64,000 nt of DNA. Origin: Streptomyces sp. NBC_00250. GTDB lineage: Bacteria; Actinomycetota; Actinomycetes; Streptomycetales; Streptomycetaceae. Shown in pieces: positions 16,638 to 26,270 of this stretch. The first letter of the stretch is position 1, and each line of letters begins with the position of its first letter. A model generated the notes under the pieces. It saw only the letters and a list, made by a program, of their open reading frames with translations. It was not told the origin of the DNA and did not search any database. The stretch spans positions 4,651,501 to 4,715,500 of the forward strand of contig NZ_CP108088.1 of assembly GCF_036192275.1 (NCBI RefSeq), read 5' to 3'. Both the position numbers and the translations under genes were made by a program.

Positions 16638-17897
16638 ATGTCCGTCGTACGTGATCTGCGCGTACTCCTGCGCCTGACGAACTTCCGCCGCCTGCTCGCG
16701 GTCCGGCTGCTCTCCCAGTGCGCCGACGGCGTCTACCAGGTGGCCCTGGCCACGTACGTCGTCTTCTCCCCCGAGAAACAGACCTCCCCGGCCGCGATCG
16801 CCTCCGCCATGGCGGTCCTCCTGCTGCCGTACTCGCTCGTCGGGCCCTTCGCGGGTGTGCTCCTCGACCGCTGGCAGCGCCGTCAGGTCTTCCTGTACGG
16901 CAACCTCCTGCGGGCCGTCCTCGCCGGCGGGACCGCCGTACTCGTCCTCGCCTCCGTCCCCGAGTGGCTCTTCTACGCCTCCGCGCTCTCCGTCACGGCC
17001 GTCAACCGCTTCGTCCTCGCGGGTCTCTCGGCCTCGCTCCCGCGAGTCGTCGACGCCGAACGGCTGGTCGTGGCGAACTCGCTCTCCCCCACCGCCGGCA
17101 CCCTCGCCGCGACCGTGGGAGGCGGTCTCGCCTTCGGCATCCAGCTGATCGCCGACAAGTCCGACGCGGCCGTGGTGGCCTTCGGCGCCGTCCTCTACCT
17201 CTGCGCCGCCCTCGCCTCCCTGCGGATGTCCAGGGAACTCCTGGGGCCCGATACCGGCCTCGTGCCCCAGCGACTCGTTCCGGCCCTCGCCTCCACGGCC
17301 CGCGGCCTCGCCGAGGGAGTGCGACACCTCGGCGAACGACGGCCGGCGGCCCGCGCCCTCGCCGCGGTGAGCCTGATGCGCTTCTGTTACGGAGCGCTGC
17401 TCGTCACCGTGCTCATGCTCTGCCGCTACGAGTGGAGCTCCACGGAGTCCGAAGGGCTCGGGCTCCTCGGAATCGCGGTCGCCGCCTCGGGCGCGGGCTT
17501 CTTCGCGGCGGCCGTGCTCTCCCCCTGGGCTGTGGGACGGCTCGGCCCCTTCGGGTGGATGACGGTGTGCGCGGCGACGGCCGCCGTGCTGGAACCGCTG
17601 CTCGGCCTGACCTTCGCCCCCGCTCCGTTCTTCGTCGCCGCCTTCGTCCTCGGGCTCATCACCCAGGGATCCAAGATCGCGACGGACACGGTGGTGCAGA
17701 CGTCCGTGGACGACGCCTATCGAGGCCGGGTCTTCGCGCTGTACGACGTGCTGTTCAACGTGGCCTTCGTGGCCGCGGCGGGGGTCGCCGCGCTGATGCT
17801 GCCACCCGACGGCCGTTCCACCCTGCTGATCGTCCTGGTGGCCGTGATCTACGCGGCAATCGCCCTGGCGTTGCGCGGGGAACGCGCGAAGGGGTGA
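16638..17897 (+). CDS. MFS transporter
   Basis: 419 residues from ATG at 16638, chosen because the ino1 terminator ends just upstream. There are about twelve hydrophobic segments. The MFS motif-A-like loop GVLLDRWQRRQVFLYG between TM2 and TM3 and RMSRELLGP in the middle loop are visible. It resembles the MFS_3/enterobactin-exporter type (DUF894). Likely an exporter, substrate unknown. It ends one base before the first of two parS sites. Confidence 0.88.
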   Translation: MSVVRDLRVLLRLTNFRRLLAVRLLSQCADGVYQVALATYVVFSPEKQTSPAAIASAMAVLLLPYSLVGPFAGVLLDRWQRRQVFLYGNLLRAVLAGGTAVLVLASVPEWLFYASALSVTAVNRFVLAGLSASLPRVVDAERLVVANSLSPTAGTLAATVGGGLAFGIQLIADKSDAAVVAFGAVLYLCAALASLRMSRELLGPDTGLVPQRLVPALASTARGLAEGVRHLGERRPAARALAAVSLMRFCYGALLVTVLMLCRYEWSSTESEGLGLLGIAVAASGAGFFAAAVLSPWAVGRLGPFGWMTVCAATAAVLEPLLGLTFAPAPFFVAAFVLGLITQGSKIATDTVVQTSVDDAYRGRVFALYDVLFNVAFVAAAGVAALMLPPDGRSTLLIVLVAVIYAAIALALRGERAKG

Positions 17898-17898
17898 T

Positions 17899-17956
17899 GT
17901 TTCACGTGAAACACCACCCCTCACAGGTCCCGGCGCTGCGATGTTTCACGTGAAAC
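17899..17956. other. two parS sites
   Basis: Perfect GTTTCACGTGAAAC at 17899-17912 and 17943-17956, 44 bp centre to centre. They lie between the convergent MFS and CCA-adding enzyme genes. Confidence 0.95.
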
Positions 17957-17977
17957 ATGGCAGGGCCGGGACGCGGC

Positions 17978-19444
17978 TCAGCCCTGTGCGGCCCACCACT
18001 CCTTGAGCGCGGCGACGGCTTCGTCGTGCTCCATCGGCCCGTTCTCCAGTCGGAGCTCCAGCAGGAACTTGTAGGCCTGACCGATGGCGGGACCGGGACC
18101 GATGCTCAGGATCTCCTGGATCTGGTTGCCGTCGAGGTCGGGACGGATCGCGTCGAGCTCCTCCTGCTCCTGGAGCTGGGCGATGCGGTCCTCCAGGCCG
18201 TCGTAGGCGCGGGAGAGCGCGCCCGCCTTGCGCTTGTTGCGGGTGGTGCAGTCCGAGCGGGTCAGCTTGTGCAGACGCGAGAGCATCGGCCCGGCGTCAC
18301 GGACGTAACGGCGCACGGCCGAATCCGTCCACTCGCCGGTCCCGTAGCCGTGGAAGCGGAGATGCAACTCCACGAGCCGCGAGACGTCCTTGATCATCTC
18401 GTTGGAGTACTTGAGCGCGGTCATGCGCTTCTTGGTCATCTTCGCGCCCACCACCTCGTGGTGGTGGAAGGAGACCCGGCCGTCCTTCTCGAAACGGCGG
18501 GTGCGCGGCTTGCCGATGTCGTGGAGCAGGGCCGCGAGGCGCAGCACCAGGTCGGGGCCGTCCTCCTCCAGGTCGATGGCCTGGTCGAGCACGGTCAGCG
18601 AGTGCTCGTAGACGTCCTTGTGGCGATGATGCTCATCGCTCTCCAGGCGGAGTGCGGGCAGCTCGGGAAGCACATGGTCGGCGAGACCGGTGTCCACGAG
18701 GAGCCCGAGGCCCTTCCTGGGGTGGGCGGAGAGCAGCAGCTTGTTGAGCTCGTCACGGACCCGTTCGGCGGAGACGATCTCGATCCGGCCGGACATCTCC
18801 TTCATCGCCGTGACGACCTCGGGGGCGACCTCGAAGTCCAGCTGGGCGGCGAAGCGCGCGGCCCGCATCATGCGCAGCGGGTCGTCGGAGAAGGACTCCT
18901 CCGGCGTACCCGGCGTACGGAGCACCCGGGCGGCGAGGTCCTCAAGACCGCCGTACGGGTCGATGAACTCCTTCTCCGGGAGAGCCACGGCCATGGCGTT
19001 GACGGTGAAGTCACGCCGGACGAGGTCCTCGTCGATGGAGTCGCCGTAGGAGACCTCGGGCTTGCGCGAGGTCCGGTCGTACGCCTCCGAGCGGTACGTG
19101 GTGACCTCGATCTGGAAGCTCTGAACGACGTCTCCGACGCGGGCCTCCTTCTGGGAGCCCACCGTCCCGAAGGCGATGCCGACCTCCCACACCGCGTCGG
19201 CCCACGGACGGACGATCTTCAGTACGTCCTCGGGGCGGGCGTCGGTGGTGAAGTCCAGGTCATTGCCGAGCCGGCCGAGCAACGCGTCCCGGACCGAGCC
19301 ACCGACCAGCGCGAGGCTGAACCCGGCCTCCCGGAAGCGGCGGGCGAGGTCGTCGGCGACGGGGGACACACGCAGCAGTTCACTGACCGCGCGGCGTTGC
19401 ACCTGGCTCAGTGCAGTCGGGGTGTCTTCGTTGGCGTTCGGCAC
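17978..19444 (-). CDS. pcnA: CCA tRNA nucleotidyltransferase
   Basis: 488 residues from GTG at 19442-19444 (PNANEDTPTALSQVQ). Upstream frame is open but lacks ribosome-site support; this start has no clear Shine-Dalgarno sequence either and may be leaderless. Visible motifs are nucleotidyltransferase LVGGSVRDALLGR with DLDF (metal carboxylates), RRDFTVNAMA, the DPLRMMRAARFAAQL RNA-binding segment, and an HD domain with LLHDIGKPRT. It adds or repairs the 3' CCA of tRNAs and needs ATP and CTP. The mapped position beside the murJ block matches other actinobacteria. Confidence 0.95.
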   Translation of the reverse strand: MPNANEDTPTALSQVQRRAVSELLRVSPVADDLARRFREAGFSLALVGGSVRDALLGRLGNDLDFTTDARPEDVLKIVRPWADAVWEVGIAFGTVGSQKEARVGDVVQSFQIEVTTYRSEAYDRTSRKPEVSYGDSIDEDLVRRDFTVNAMAVALPEKEFIDPYGGLEDLAARVLRTPGTPEESFSDDPLRMMRAARFAAQLDFEVAPEVVTAMKEMSGRIEIVSAERVRDELNKLLLSAHPRKGLGLLVDTGLADHVLPELPALRLESDEHHRHKDVYEHSLTVLDQAIDLEEDGPDLVLRLAALLHDIGKPRTRRFEKDGRVSFHHHEVVGAKMTKKRMTALKYSNEMIKDVSRLVELHLRFHGYGTGEWTDSAVRRYVRDAGPMLSRLHKLTRSDCTTRNKRKAGALSRAYDGLEDRIAQLQEQEELDAIRPDLDGNQIQEILSIGPGPAIGQAYKFLLELRLENGPMEHDEAVAALKEWWAAQG

Positions 19445-19655
19445 AACAGAAAAGGGTACGTGCCCCGGCTCGCGGTGACGTCCTCGTTTTCCCGTGGACA
19501 GGACCCTCCGAGCCGCCGGACGGGGCCGGACGAAGATCCACTGGAGCAGTCCCCGGCACTTGCTCCCAGCGTGCCTCGTTACCATGCCTGGACACAGCAA
19601 CCGGGAACCACCTACACCACTGACACCAGAGACAACGACGAGGACGGGCGAACGC

Positions 19656-22031
19656 GTGGCCGAGGCGGCAGACATCCAGGGAACCGGTCCCTCACCTGCC
19701 CGCCGATGGCTGCGGCGCACGATCACCGTCGCCTTCGGGGCGCCGCTCCTGGCCGGCCTGCTCCAGGCCCCGGCCGCGACCTCCCCGGCGTCCGCCGCCG
19801 AGGACGCCACCGGTTCGAAGACCGTCGATGTGTCTCTCGACACGCTGGCGCCGAGCGCGCCCGTCGAGGGGGACACGGTCACCATCACCGGCACGGTGAC
19901 CAACCGGAGCAAGAAGACCGTCACCGACGCGACCGTGGACCTGCACGTCGGGCCCCGGATGACGAGCCGCAGCGAGATCGACCAGGTCACCAAGCGGACC
20001 GGCTTCCGGAACGACAGCGACCCGGCCCCCCTCGACGACGCCCCCACGGTGAAGGTCCCCCGGCTGGGCCCCGGCCTCAGTACGGACTTCTCCCTCTCCG
20101 TGCCGGTCTCCGAGCTCGGATTCGACGACGCGGGGGTCTACCAGTTGGGCGTCTCCCTCATGGGCCAGACCTCGGACCGGCGCTACGACCGGGTCCTCGG
20201 TATCGAGCGGACCTTCGTGCCGTACCAGCCCGAGGCCACCGAGAAGAAGACCCAGCTCACCTACCTCTGGCCGCTGATCTCCTCCGCCCATGTGTCGGCG
20301 GAGACGGCCACCGACGACCAGCAGACCCCGGTGTTCGAGGACGACGCCCTGGCCGCCGAGCTGAAGCCGGGCGGGCGCCTCGACGAGCTGGTCTCGCTGG
20401 GCAAGGACCTCCCGGTCACCTGGGTGGTCGACCCGGATCTGCTGGCGTCGGTCGACGCCATGGCGAACGGCTACCGAGTCAAGGACGGCACCCTGCACGT
20501 CCCCGGCAAGAACCAGGCCGTCGCCGAGCGGTGGCTGGACTCCCTCGAGAAGGCGATCCAGGGCCACAAGGTCGTCGCCCTTCCCTTCGCCGATCCCGAC
20601 CTCGCCTCCCTGGCCCACCGCGGCAAGGACGTTCCCGGCTCGCTGGGGCACCTCCAGTCGGCGACCGCCCTCGCCGGGACGACGGTCGAGACCATCCTCC
20701 ACGTCCAGCCCTCCACCGAGTTCGCCTGGCCCGTCGACGGGGCCGTCGACCCCTCCATCGTGGCGGTGGCGACCTCTGCCGGGGCCGACAAGGTGATCGC
20801 CCGCAGCGACAGCGTCCGCGACGACCTCCCCTACACGCCCACGGCTGCCCGCCCCTTCGGCAACGGCAGCACCACGGCGGTGGTCAGCGACGCGCTGCTG
20901 TCCACCACCTTCGACGGGGACATGGTCCGCGCGGAGAACTCCACGCTCGCGGTCCAGGAGTTCCTCGCCCAGTCCCTCGCGATCACCCTGGAACAGCCCG
21001 AGGACCAGCGCAGCATCGTCGTCGCCCCGCAGCGGATGCCGAGCGTCGCGCAGGCGCAGACCATGGCGACCGCCCTGCGTGGGCTCTCAGGCAAGCGGTG
21101 GAGCCAGCCGAGCGACCTCCTGGCCGCCGCCACGGCCAAGCCGGACCCGGACGCCTCCACCGCGGTGCCCCCCGGCTCCCGGTACCCGAAGAAGCTGCGC
21201 GACCGGGAGCTGCCCGTCCAGGCCTTCCGTGACATGAAGACCACCCGCGACGAGCTGGACGACTTCAAGGTCATCCTCACCGCCCAGTACCGCGTCGTGC
21301 CCCCGTTCAGCAACGCGATCAACCGCGAGATGTCGACCTCGTGGCGCGGGCAGGCCAGAGCCGCCGCGCTCTACCGGATCAACGTCCTGGAGTATCTGCA
21401 GACCCTCACCGAGGGGGTCCAGCTGGTCGACAAGTCCGACCTCACGCTCTCCGGCCGCAGCGCGACGATCCCCGTGACCGTCCAGAACAAGCTGCTGCAG
21501 GACGTACACCTCGTACTGCGGCTCACCTCCGACAACAAGCACCGGCTGAAGCTGAACGGTGACGGGGTCGCCGAGCAGCCCGTGAAGATCAACGGTGGCC
21601 ACAGCCAGTCGGTGAAGTTCTCCGCCTCCGCCTATGTCAACGGCCAGGTGCCGATGACGGCGCAGCTCTACACCGACGACGGCACCCCGTACGGGAAGCC
21701 GATGACCTTCACCGTCCGGGTCTCCGAGATCACCCCCACGGTGATGCTCGTGATCGCCGGTGGCGTGCTGCTCCTCGTCCTGGCCGGCGTGCGGATGTAC
21801 AGCCAGCGCAAGCGGGTGGCCGCGCGGAACGCCGAGTCCGAAGCCGCGGAGACGGACACCACTCCGGACGAGACGGATCCGGAGCCTGAGGCGGACACGG
21901 CGCCTCAGGAGGCCTCGGCCCCGTCGACGAAGCCCGACGCGGACGAACCCGAGCAGCCGAGTGACCCGACACCGGACACCGGGCCCGAAAGCGGCGACCC
22001 GTCGGGCCCGGGTGAGAAAGTGGACCGTTGA
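19656..22031 (+). CDS. secreted membrane-anchored DUF6049-type protein
   Basis: About 791 residues from GTG at 19656; an ATG at 19584 is an alternative. A signal peptide with RRWLRRTITVAFGAPLLAGLL ends near ASAAED. The extracellular part begins with a CARDB/Ig-like domain (VDVSLDTLAPSAPVEGDTVTITG) and continues for about 650 residues. One TM helix (TPTVMLVIAGGVLLLVLAGVR) and an acidic cytoplasmic tail end the protein. This is the counterpart of the large protein preceding MviN in mycobacteria. Its place before murJ suggests a role in MurJ-linked envelope assembly; its biochemistry is unknown. Confidence 0.8.
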   Translation: MAEAADIQGTGPSPARRWLRRTITVAFGAPLLAGLLQAPAATSPASAAEDATGSKTVDVSLDTLAPSAPVEGDTVTITGTVTNRSKKTVTDATVDLHVGPRMTSRSEIDQVTKRTGFRNDSDPAPLDDAPTVKVPRLGPGLSTDFSLSVPVSELGFDDAGVYQLGVSLMGQTSDRRYDRVLGIERTFVPYQPEATEKKTQLTYLWPLISSAHVSAETATDDQQTPVFEDDALAAELKPGGRLDELVSLGKDLPVTWVVDPDLLASVDAMANGYRVKDGTLHVPGKNQAVAERWLDSLEKAIQGHKVVALPFADPDLASLAHRGKDVPGSLGHLQSATALAGTTVETILHVQPSTEFAWPVDGAVDPSIVAVATSAGADKVIARSDSVRDDLPYTPTAARPFGNGSTTAVVSDALLSTTFDGDMVRAENSTLAVQEFLAQSLAITLEQPEDQRSIVVAPQRMPSVAQAQTMATALRGLSGKRWSQPSDLLAAATAKPDPDASTAVPPGSRYPKKLRDRELPVQAFRDMKTTRDELDDFKVILTAQYRVVPPFSNAINREMSTSWRGQARAAALYRINVLEYLQTLTEGVQLVDKSDLTLSGRSATIPVTVQNKLLQDVHLVLRLTSDNKHRLKLNGDGVAEQPVKINGGHSQSVKFSASAYVNGQVPMTAQLYTDDGTPYGKPMTFTVRVSEITPTVMLVIAGGVLLLVLAGVRMYSQRKRVAARNAESEAAETDTTPDETDPEPEADTAPQEASAPSTKPDADEPEQPSDPTPDTGPESGDPSGPGEKVDR

Positions 22032-22076
22032 GCGATGTCGTGGCCGGTCGGCCGGGGACGATGAGGTGGGGTAACC

Positions 22077-24320
22077 ATGAACGCGCCGTACGACGGTGAC
22101 CGCGGCCAGGGCGCGGGCGGCACCCAGCCGTCCGGTGGGACGCCCGCGGCGCCCCCCGGCTCCGGCTACCCGCCCGTGCCGCCCCCGCAGCAGGGGGCTC
22201 CTGGCCCGCAGGGGCAGGGACACGACCCCTACGCGCAGGACGCCGCCACGCAGAACCCCTACGCCCAGGACCCCTACGTCCAGGACGTCTTCACCCATGA
22301 CCCGTACCGGGCCCAGGACCTGTCCGCGCAGGACCCGGTGACCGAGGCGCTCTACGACCGCGCCGCGCATCCGCCGCCCCCGCCCGGCCTGTACCAGGAG
22401 CCGCAGCCGCTCTACCAGCAGCCGGCCGCGCCCCACCACGCTCCCGACCCCCGGGTGTGGGCGCAGACCCCGGCGCCGGAACCCGAGGGCCCCTCGCGCC
22501 ACCTGCCGTACGGCGACGACGCGCGCACCGTCCAGTTCACCGGCGTCGACGACCTTGTGACCCGGGCCGGTGAGGAGGAGCCCGAGCCGGACGCCTTCGC
22601 GCACCTCTACCGGGACCAGCAGACGCCCGGCCAGGTGCCCCCGCCCGCCCCGGAGCCGGACCCGATGCCCGCCCCCGCACCCAAGAAGTCCGGCCGCGCC
22701 TCCGGGCTGCTGAAGTCGAGCGCGGTGATGGCCGCCGGCACCCTGGTCTCCCGGCTCACCGGCTTCGTCCGCAGCCTGGTGATCACCGGCGCGCTCGGCG
22801 CCGCCCTGCTCGGTGACACCTTCACCATCGCCTACACCCTGCCGACGATGATCTACATCCTCACCGTCGGCGGCGGCCTCAACTCGGTGTTCGTCCCTCA
22901 GCTCGTCCGCTCGATGAAGAACGACGAGGACGGCGGCGAGGCCTATGCCAACCGTCTGCTCACCCTGGTGATGGTGGCGCTCGGCGCGATCGTGGTCCTG
23001 GCCGTCTTCGCGGCGCCACTGCTCATCCGGCTGATGTCGAACACCATCGCCGACGACGCCGCGGCCAACAGCGTGGCCGTGACCTTCGCCCGCTACTGCC
23101 TGCCCACGATCTTCTTCATGGGTGTGCACGTGGTGATGGGTCAGATCCTCAACGCCCGGGGCAAGTTCGGCGCGATGATGTGGACCCCGGTCCTCAACAA
23201 CATCGTCATGATCGTCACCTTCGGCCTGTTCATCTGGGTCTACGGCACCTCCGCCGAGTCGCACATGGGTGTGCAGACCATCCCGGACGAAGGCATCCGG
23301 CTGCTCGGCATCGGCACCCTGCTCGGCCTCGTCGTCCAGGCCCTGGCGATGATCCCGTACCTGCGTGAGACGGGCTTCCGCTTCCGCCCCCGCTTCGACT
23401 GGAAGGGCCACGGGCTCAGCAAGACGGTCAAGCTCGCCAAGTGGACCGTTCTCTTCGTCCTCGCCAACCAGGCGGGTGTCCTGGTCGTCACCCAGCTCGC
23501 CACGGCCGCCGGTGAGGAGTCCGGGAGGAACGGTGCCGGCTTCCTCGCCTACTCCAACGCCCAGTTGATCTGGGGCATGCCGCAGGCCATCATCACGGTC
23601 TCCGTGATGGCCGCACTGCTGCCGCGGATCTCCCGCGCCGCCCACGACAACGACCCCGGCGCCGTCCGGGACGACATCTCGCAGGGCCTGCGCAACTCGG
23701 CCGTCGCGATCGTCCCCGTCTCCTTCGCCTTCCTCGCGCTCGGCGTCCCGATGTGCACCCTGCTCTACGCGTCCAGCGGCGTCGAGGCCGCCCAGGGCAT
23801 GGGCTTCATCCTGATGGCCTTCGGCCTCGGACTGATCCCCTACTCCGTCCAGTACGTCGTGCTGCGCGGCTTCTACGCCTACGAGGACACCCGGACGCCC
23901 TTCTACAACACGGTCATCGTCGCCGCCGTCAACGCGGCCGCCTCGGCGATCTGTTACGTCGTCCTGCCCGCCCAGTGGGCCGTCGTCGGCATGGCCGGCT
24001 CGTACGGTCTCGCCTACGCCGTCGGTGTCGGCATCGCGTGGCGCCGCCTCCGCAAGCTGCTGGGAGGCGACCTGGACGGCACCCACGTGATGCGGACCTA
24101 CGCCCGCCTCTGCATGGCCTCCGTGCCCGCAGCGATCGTCTCCGGCGCCGTCGGTTTCGGCCTGCTGAAGCTCCTCGGCGAAGGCGCGTTGGGCTCGCTC
24201 GTCGCCCTGCTCGTCGGCGGAGCAGTACTCCTCGGTGTCTTCTTCGTGGCGGCCAAGCGCATGCGGATCGCCGAGCTGAACACCCTGGTCGGGATGGTGC
24301 GCGGACGCCTGGGACGCTGA
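22077..24320 (+). CDS. murJ: lipid II flippase MurJ (MviN)
   Basis: 747 residues from ATG at 22077 (GAGGTGGGG upstream). The first ~200 residues are a Pro/Gln/Asp-rich disordered cytoplasmic region with NPYAQDPY-like repeats. The MurJ core starts at KSSAVMAAGTLVSRLTGFVRS and has about 14 TM helices, including the conserved NARGKFG segment and the FYAYEDTRTPFYN loop. It flips lipid II across the membrane. Unlike the mycobacterial protein it has no C-terminal kinase-like domain; that domain is encoded by the next gene. It lies 45 bp after the DUF6049 gene. Confidence 0.96.
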   Translation: MNAPYDGDRGQGAGGTQPSGGTPAAPPGSGYPPVPPPQQGAPGPQGQGHDPYAQDAATQNPYAQDPYVQDVFTHDPYRAQDLSAQDPVTEALYDRAAHPPPPPGLYQEPQPLYQQPAAPHHAPDPRVWAQTPAPEPEGPSRHLPYGDDARTVQFTGVDDLVTRAGEEEPEPDAFAHLYRDQQTPGQVPPPAPEPDPMPAPAPKKSGRASGLLKSSAVMAAGTLVSRLTGFVRSLVITGALGAALLGDTFTIAYTLPTMIYILTVGGGLNSVFVPQLVRSMKNDEDGGEAYANRLLTLVMVALGAIVVLAVFAAPLLIRLMSNTIADDAAANSVAVTFARYCLPTIFFMGVHVVMGQILNARGKFGAMMWTPVLNNIVMIVTFGLFIWVYGTSAESHMGVQTIPDEGIRLLGIGTLLGLVVQALAMIPYLRETGFRFRPRFDWKGHGLSKTVKLAKWTVLFVLANQAGVLVVTQLATAAGEESGRNGAGFLAYSNAQLIWGMPQAIITVSVMAALLPRISRAAHDNDPGAVRDDISQGLRNSAVAIVPVSFAFLALGVPMCTLLYASSGVEAAQGMGFILMAFGLGLIPYSVQYVVLRGFYAYEDTRTPFYNTVIVAAVNAAASAICYVVLPAQWAVVGMAGSYGLAYAVGVGIAWRRLRKLLGGDLDGTHVMRTYARLCMASVPAAIVSGAVGFGLLKLLGEGALGSLVALLVGGAVLLGVFFVAAKRMRIAELNTLVGMVRGRLGR

Positions 24321-24439
24321 ACCGACGGGTCCCGCACAACCATCGGGGGGAGCCGCGTGTCGTGCATAGCGTCCGACTGTGGGCACAATTGGCTTGGCTG
24401 TTGGATGTGGCGCAACGGATGGGGAGGCAGGGAACGACG

Positions 24440-26164
24440 GTGGCGGAACGTAGCACGGCTGCCGTCGACGTGGCCGACAACAGCGGTGACGACCCGCTGA
24501 CCGCCAAGGCGGATACGGCCGCGACCGACGGGGTGGCGGACAAGCAGAAGACGGCGGAACAGCCCGCCGAGGCCACGGACAAGAAGGCGGTCGAACGACA
24601 GAGCGGCGAACAGCCCTCCATCGCGGCTCCGGAACTGCACAGCGGCCACAAACTGGCCCGGCGCTACCGGCTGGAGGAGTGCGTCACTCGTCTGGACGGC
24701 TTCAGCAGCTGGCGTGCCGTCGACGAAAAACTACGGCGTGCCGTCGGGGTCCACCTGCTGCCCGCCGACCACCCCAGGGCCCGCTCGGTCCTGGCCGCGG
24801 CCCGCTCCTCGGCCCTCCTCGGCGACCCTCGCTTCGTGCAGGTCCTCGACGCCGTCGAGGAGAACGACCTGGTCTACGTCGTGCACGAGTGGCTGCCGGA
24901 CTCCACCGAGCTGACCGCGCTGCTCGCGGCCGGCCCGCTGGAGCCCCACGACGCCTACCAGCTCGTCAGCCAGGTCTCCCAGGCCATGGCCGCCGCCCAC
25001 CGCGAAGGCCTCGCCCACCTCCGGCTCACGCCGAGCGCCGTCCTGCGCAGTTCCACCGGCCAGTACCGGATCCGCGGCCTGGCCGTGAACGCCGCCCTGC
25101 GCGGCATCACCGCCGAGCGCCCGCAGCGCAGCGACACCGAGGCCATCGGGGCGCTCCTGTACGCCGCCCTCACCCAGCGCTGGCCGTACGACAGCGACGC
25201 CTACGGGCTCTCCGGCCTGCCCAAGGGCGTCGGTCTGCTCCCGCCCGACCAGGTCCGCGCCGGCGTCCACCGGGGCCTCTCCGAGATCGCCATGCGCGCC
25301 CTGGCCAACGACGGGGCCACCGCCTCGCGCCAGGAGCCGCCCTGCACGACCCCGGACGAGCTGGCCAAGGCCGTCGCAGCGATGCCTCGGGTGAAGCCGC
25401 CCGAGCCGGATTTCGCCCCTCCGCCCGAGTACCAGCGCACGACGTACCAGCAGGGCACCTACGGGCGTCCCCAGGTGCGCCCGCCGGTCACCCAGCCGGT
25501 GGTCATCCCGCCGCCCCCGCTGCAGAGTCGCACCGGCAAGGCGCTGAAGTGGGCCGTCTCGGCCCTGCTGATCGCCGCCCTGGGCCTCGGCAGCTGGCAG
25601 ATCGCGGACCGGCTCCTGGGCCAGGACAACGCGCCCAAGCCCCCGAACACGTCTCCGACGATCGACGACGAGAAGCCCGAGCCGCCCAAGCCGCTCGCGA
25701 TCGAGTCCGCCGAGGAGTACGCACCCGACGGGCTGCCGCAGAACGCCTCGGCTGTCGGCAACACGTACGACAGCGACAGTGCCTCGTACTGGCGCACCAA
25801 GACCTTCGTCGGCGGCCCCGTCCTGGCCCCGTACAAGCAGGGCGTAGGGATCGTCTATGACCTCGGGAGCGAACAGAACGTCTCGTCCGCTTCCATAGAG
25901 CTCCGCTACAACGGCCCGCACACCACGGTCACCCTGTACGCGGCGGACTCGCTGTCGCCGTCCGGCACCCCGGACACCATGAAGAAGATCGCCACCGTCG
26001 AGACCTCGGACTCGACGGCGAAGCCGGAGACCGAGACACCGGTCAAGACCCGCTACGTACTCCTCTGGATGACGTCCGTGCCGTACTCCAGCGGTGACGA
26101 ATACTTCGGAGCCGGCTACAAGCAGGCCATCACGAACCTGTCGTTCAAGGGGACCACCCCCTGA
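24440..26164 (+). CDS. MurJ-associated pseudokinase with extracellular discoidin-like domain
   Basis: About 574 residues from GTG at 24440 (AGGGAAC upstream); in-frame starts at 24362 and 24419 are possible. After a charged N-terminus the kinase fold begins at RYRLEECVTRLDGFSSWRAV. The HRD loop is replaced by AHLRLTPSA and no DFG or VAIK Lys is present, so it is a pseudokinase. A Pro-rich linker, a TM helix (WAVSALLIAALGLGSW) and an extracellular F5/8-type sandwich follow. In Mycobacterium the same pseudokinase and beta-sandwich are fused to MviN, where phosphorylation by PknB recruits FhaA. Here they are a separate gene right after murJ. Confidence 0.88.
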   Translation: MAERSTAAVDVADNSGDDPLTAKADTAATDGVADKQKTAEQPAEATDKKAVERQSGEQPSIAAPELHSGHKLARRYRLEECVTRLDGFSSWRAVDEKLRRAVGVHLLPADHPRARSVLAAARSSALLGDPRFVQVLDAVEENDLVYVVHEWLPDSTELTALLAAGPLEPHDAYQLVSQVSQAMAAAHREGLAHLRLTPSAVLRSSTGQYRIRGLAVNAALRGITAERPQRSDTEAIGALLYAALTQRWPYDSDAYGLSGLPKGVGLLPPDQVRAGVHRGLSEIAMRALANDGATASRQEPPCTTPDELAKAVAAMPRVKPPEPDFAPPPEYQRTTYQQGTYGRPQVRPPVTQPVVIPPPPLQSRTGKALKWAVSALLIAALGLGSWQIADRLLGQDNAPKPPNTSPTIDDEKPEPPKPLAIESAEEYAPDGLPQNASAVGNTYDSDSASYWRTKTFVGGPVLAPYKQGVGIVYDLGSEQNVSSASIELRYNGPHTTVTLYAADSLSPSGTPDTMKKIATVETSDSTAKPETETPVKTRYVLLWMTSVPYSSGDEYFGAGYKQAITNLSFKGTTP

Positions 26165-26181
26165 CACCGCACGTCCCACCG

Positions 26182-26210
26182 ATGAGCGCCGAGCCCAGCT
26201 CGGCGCTCAT
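26182..26210 (+). terminator. terminator after the pseudokinase gene
   Basis: ATGAGCGCCGAGC (26182-26194), loop CCA, GCTCGGCGCTCAT (26198-26210): a perfect 13-bp stem followed by TTACTT. It separates the murJ block from sigM. Confidence 0.9.
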
Positions 26211-26270
26211 TTACTTCCGGGCACGGACCGGATTGAATGCCTGCACGGCTGCCGAGCAAGGAGGGGAACC

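Noticed and set aside
16575..17897. MFS start at TTG 16575
   Set aside because: It would lie across the ino1 terminator hairpin.
14967..17924. 985-residue minus-strand open frame
   Set aside because: Antisense to padR, ino1 and the MFS gene, all of which have clear family motifs.
21087..24386. 1099-residue minus-strand open frame
   Set aside because: Antisense to the DUF6049 and murJ genes; composition is Gly/Asp/His-rich without any recognised domain.
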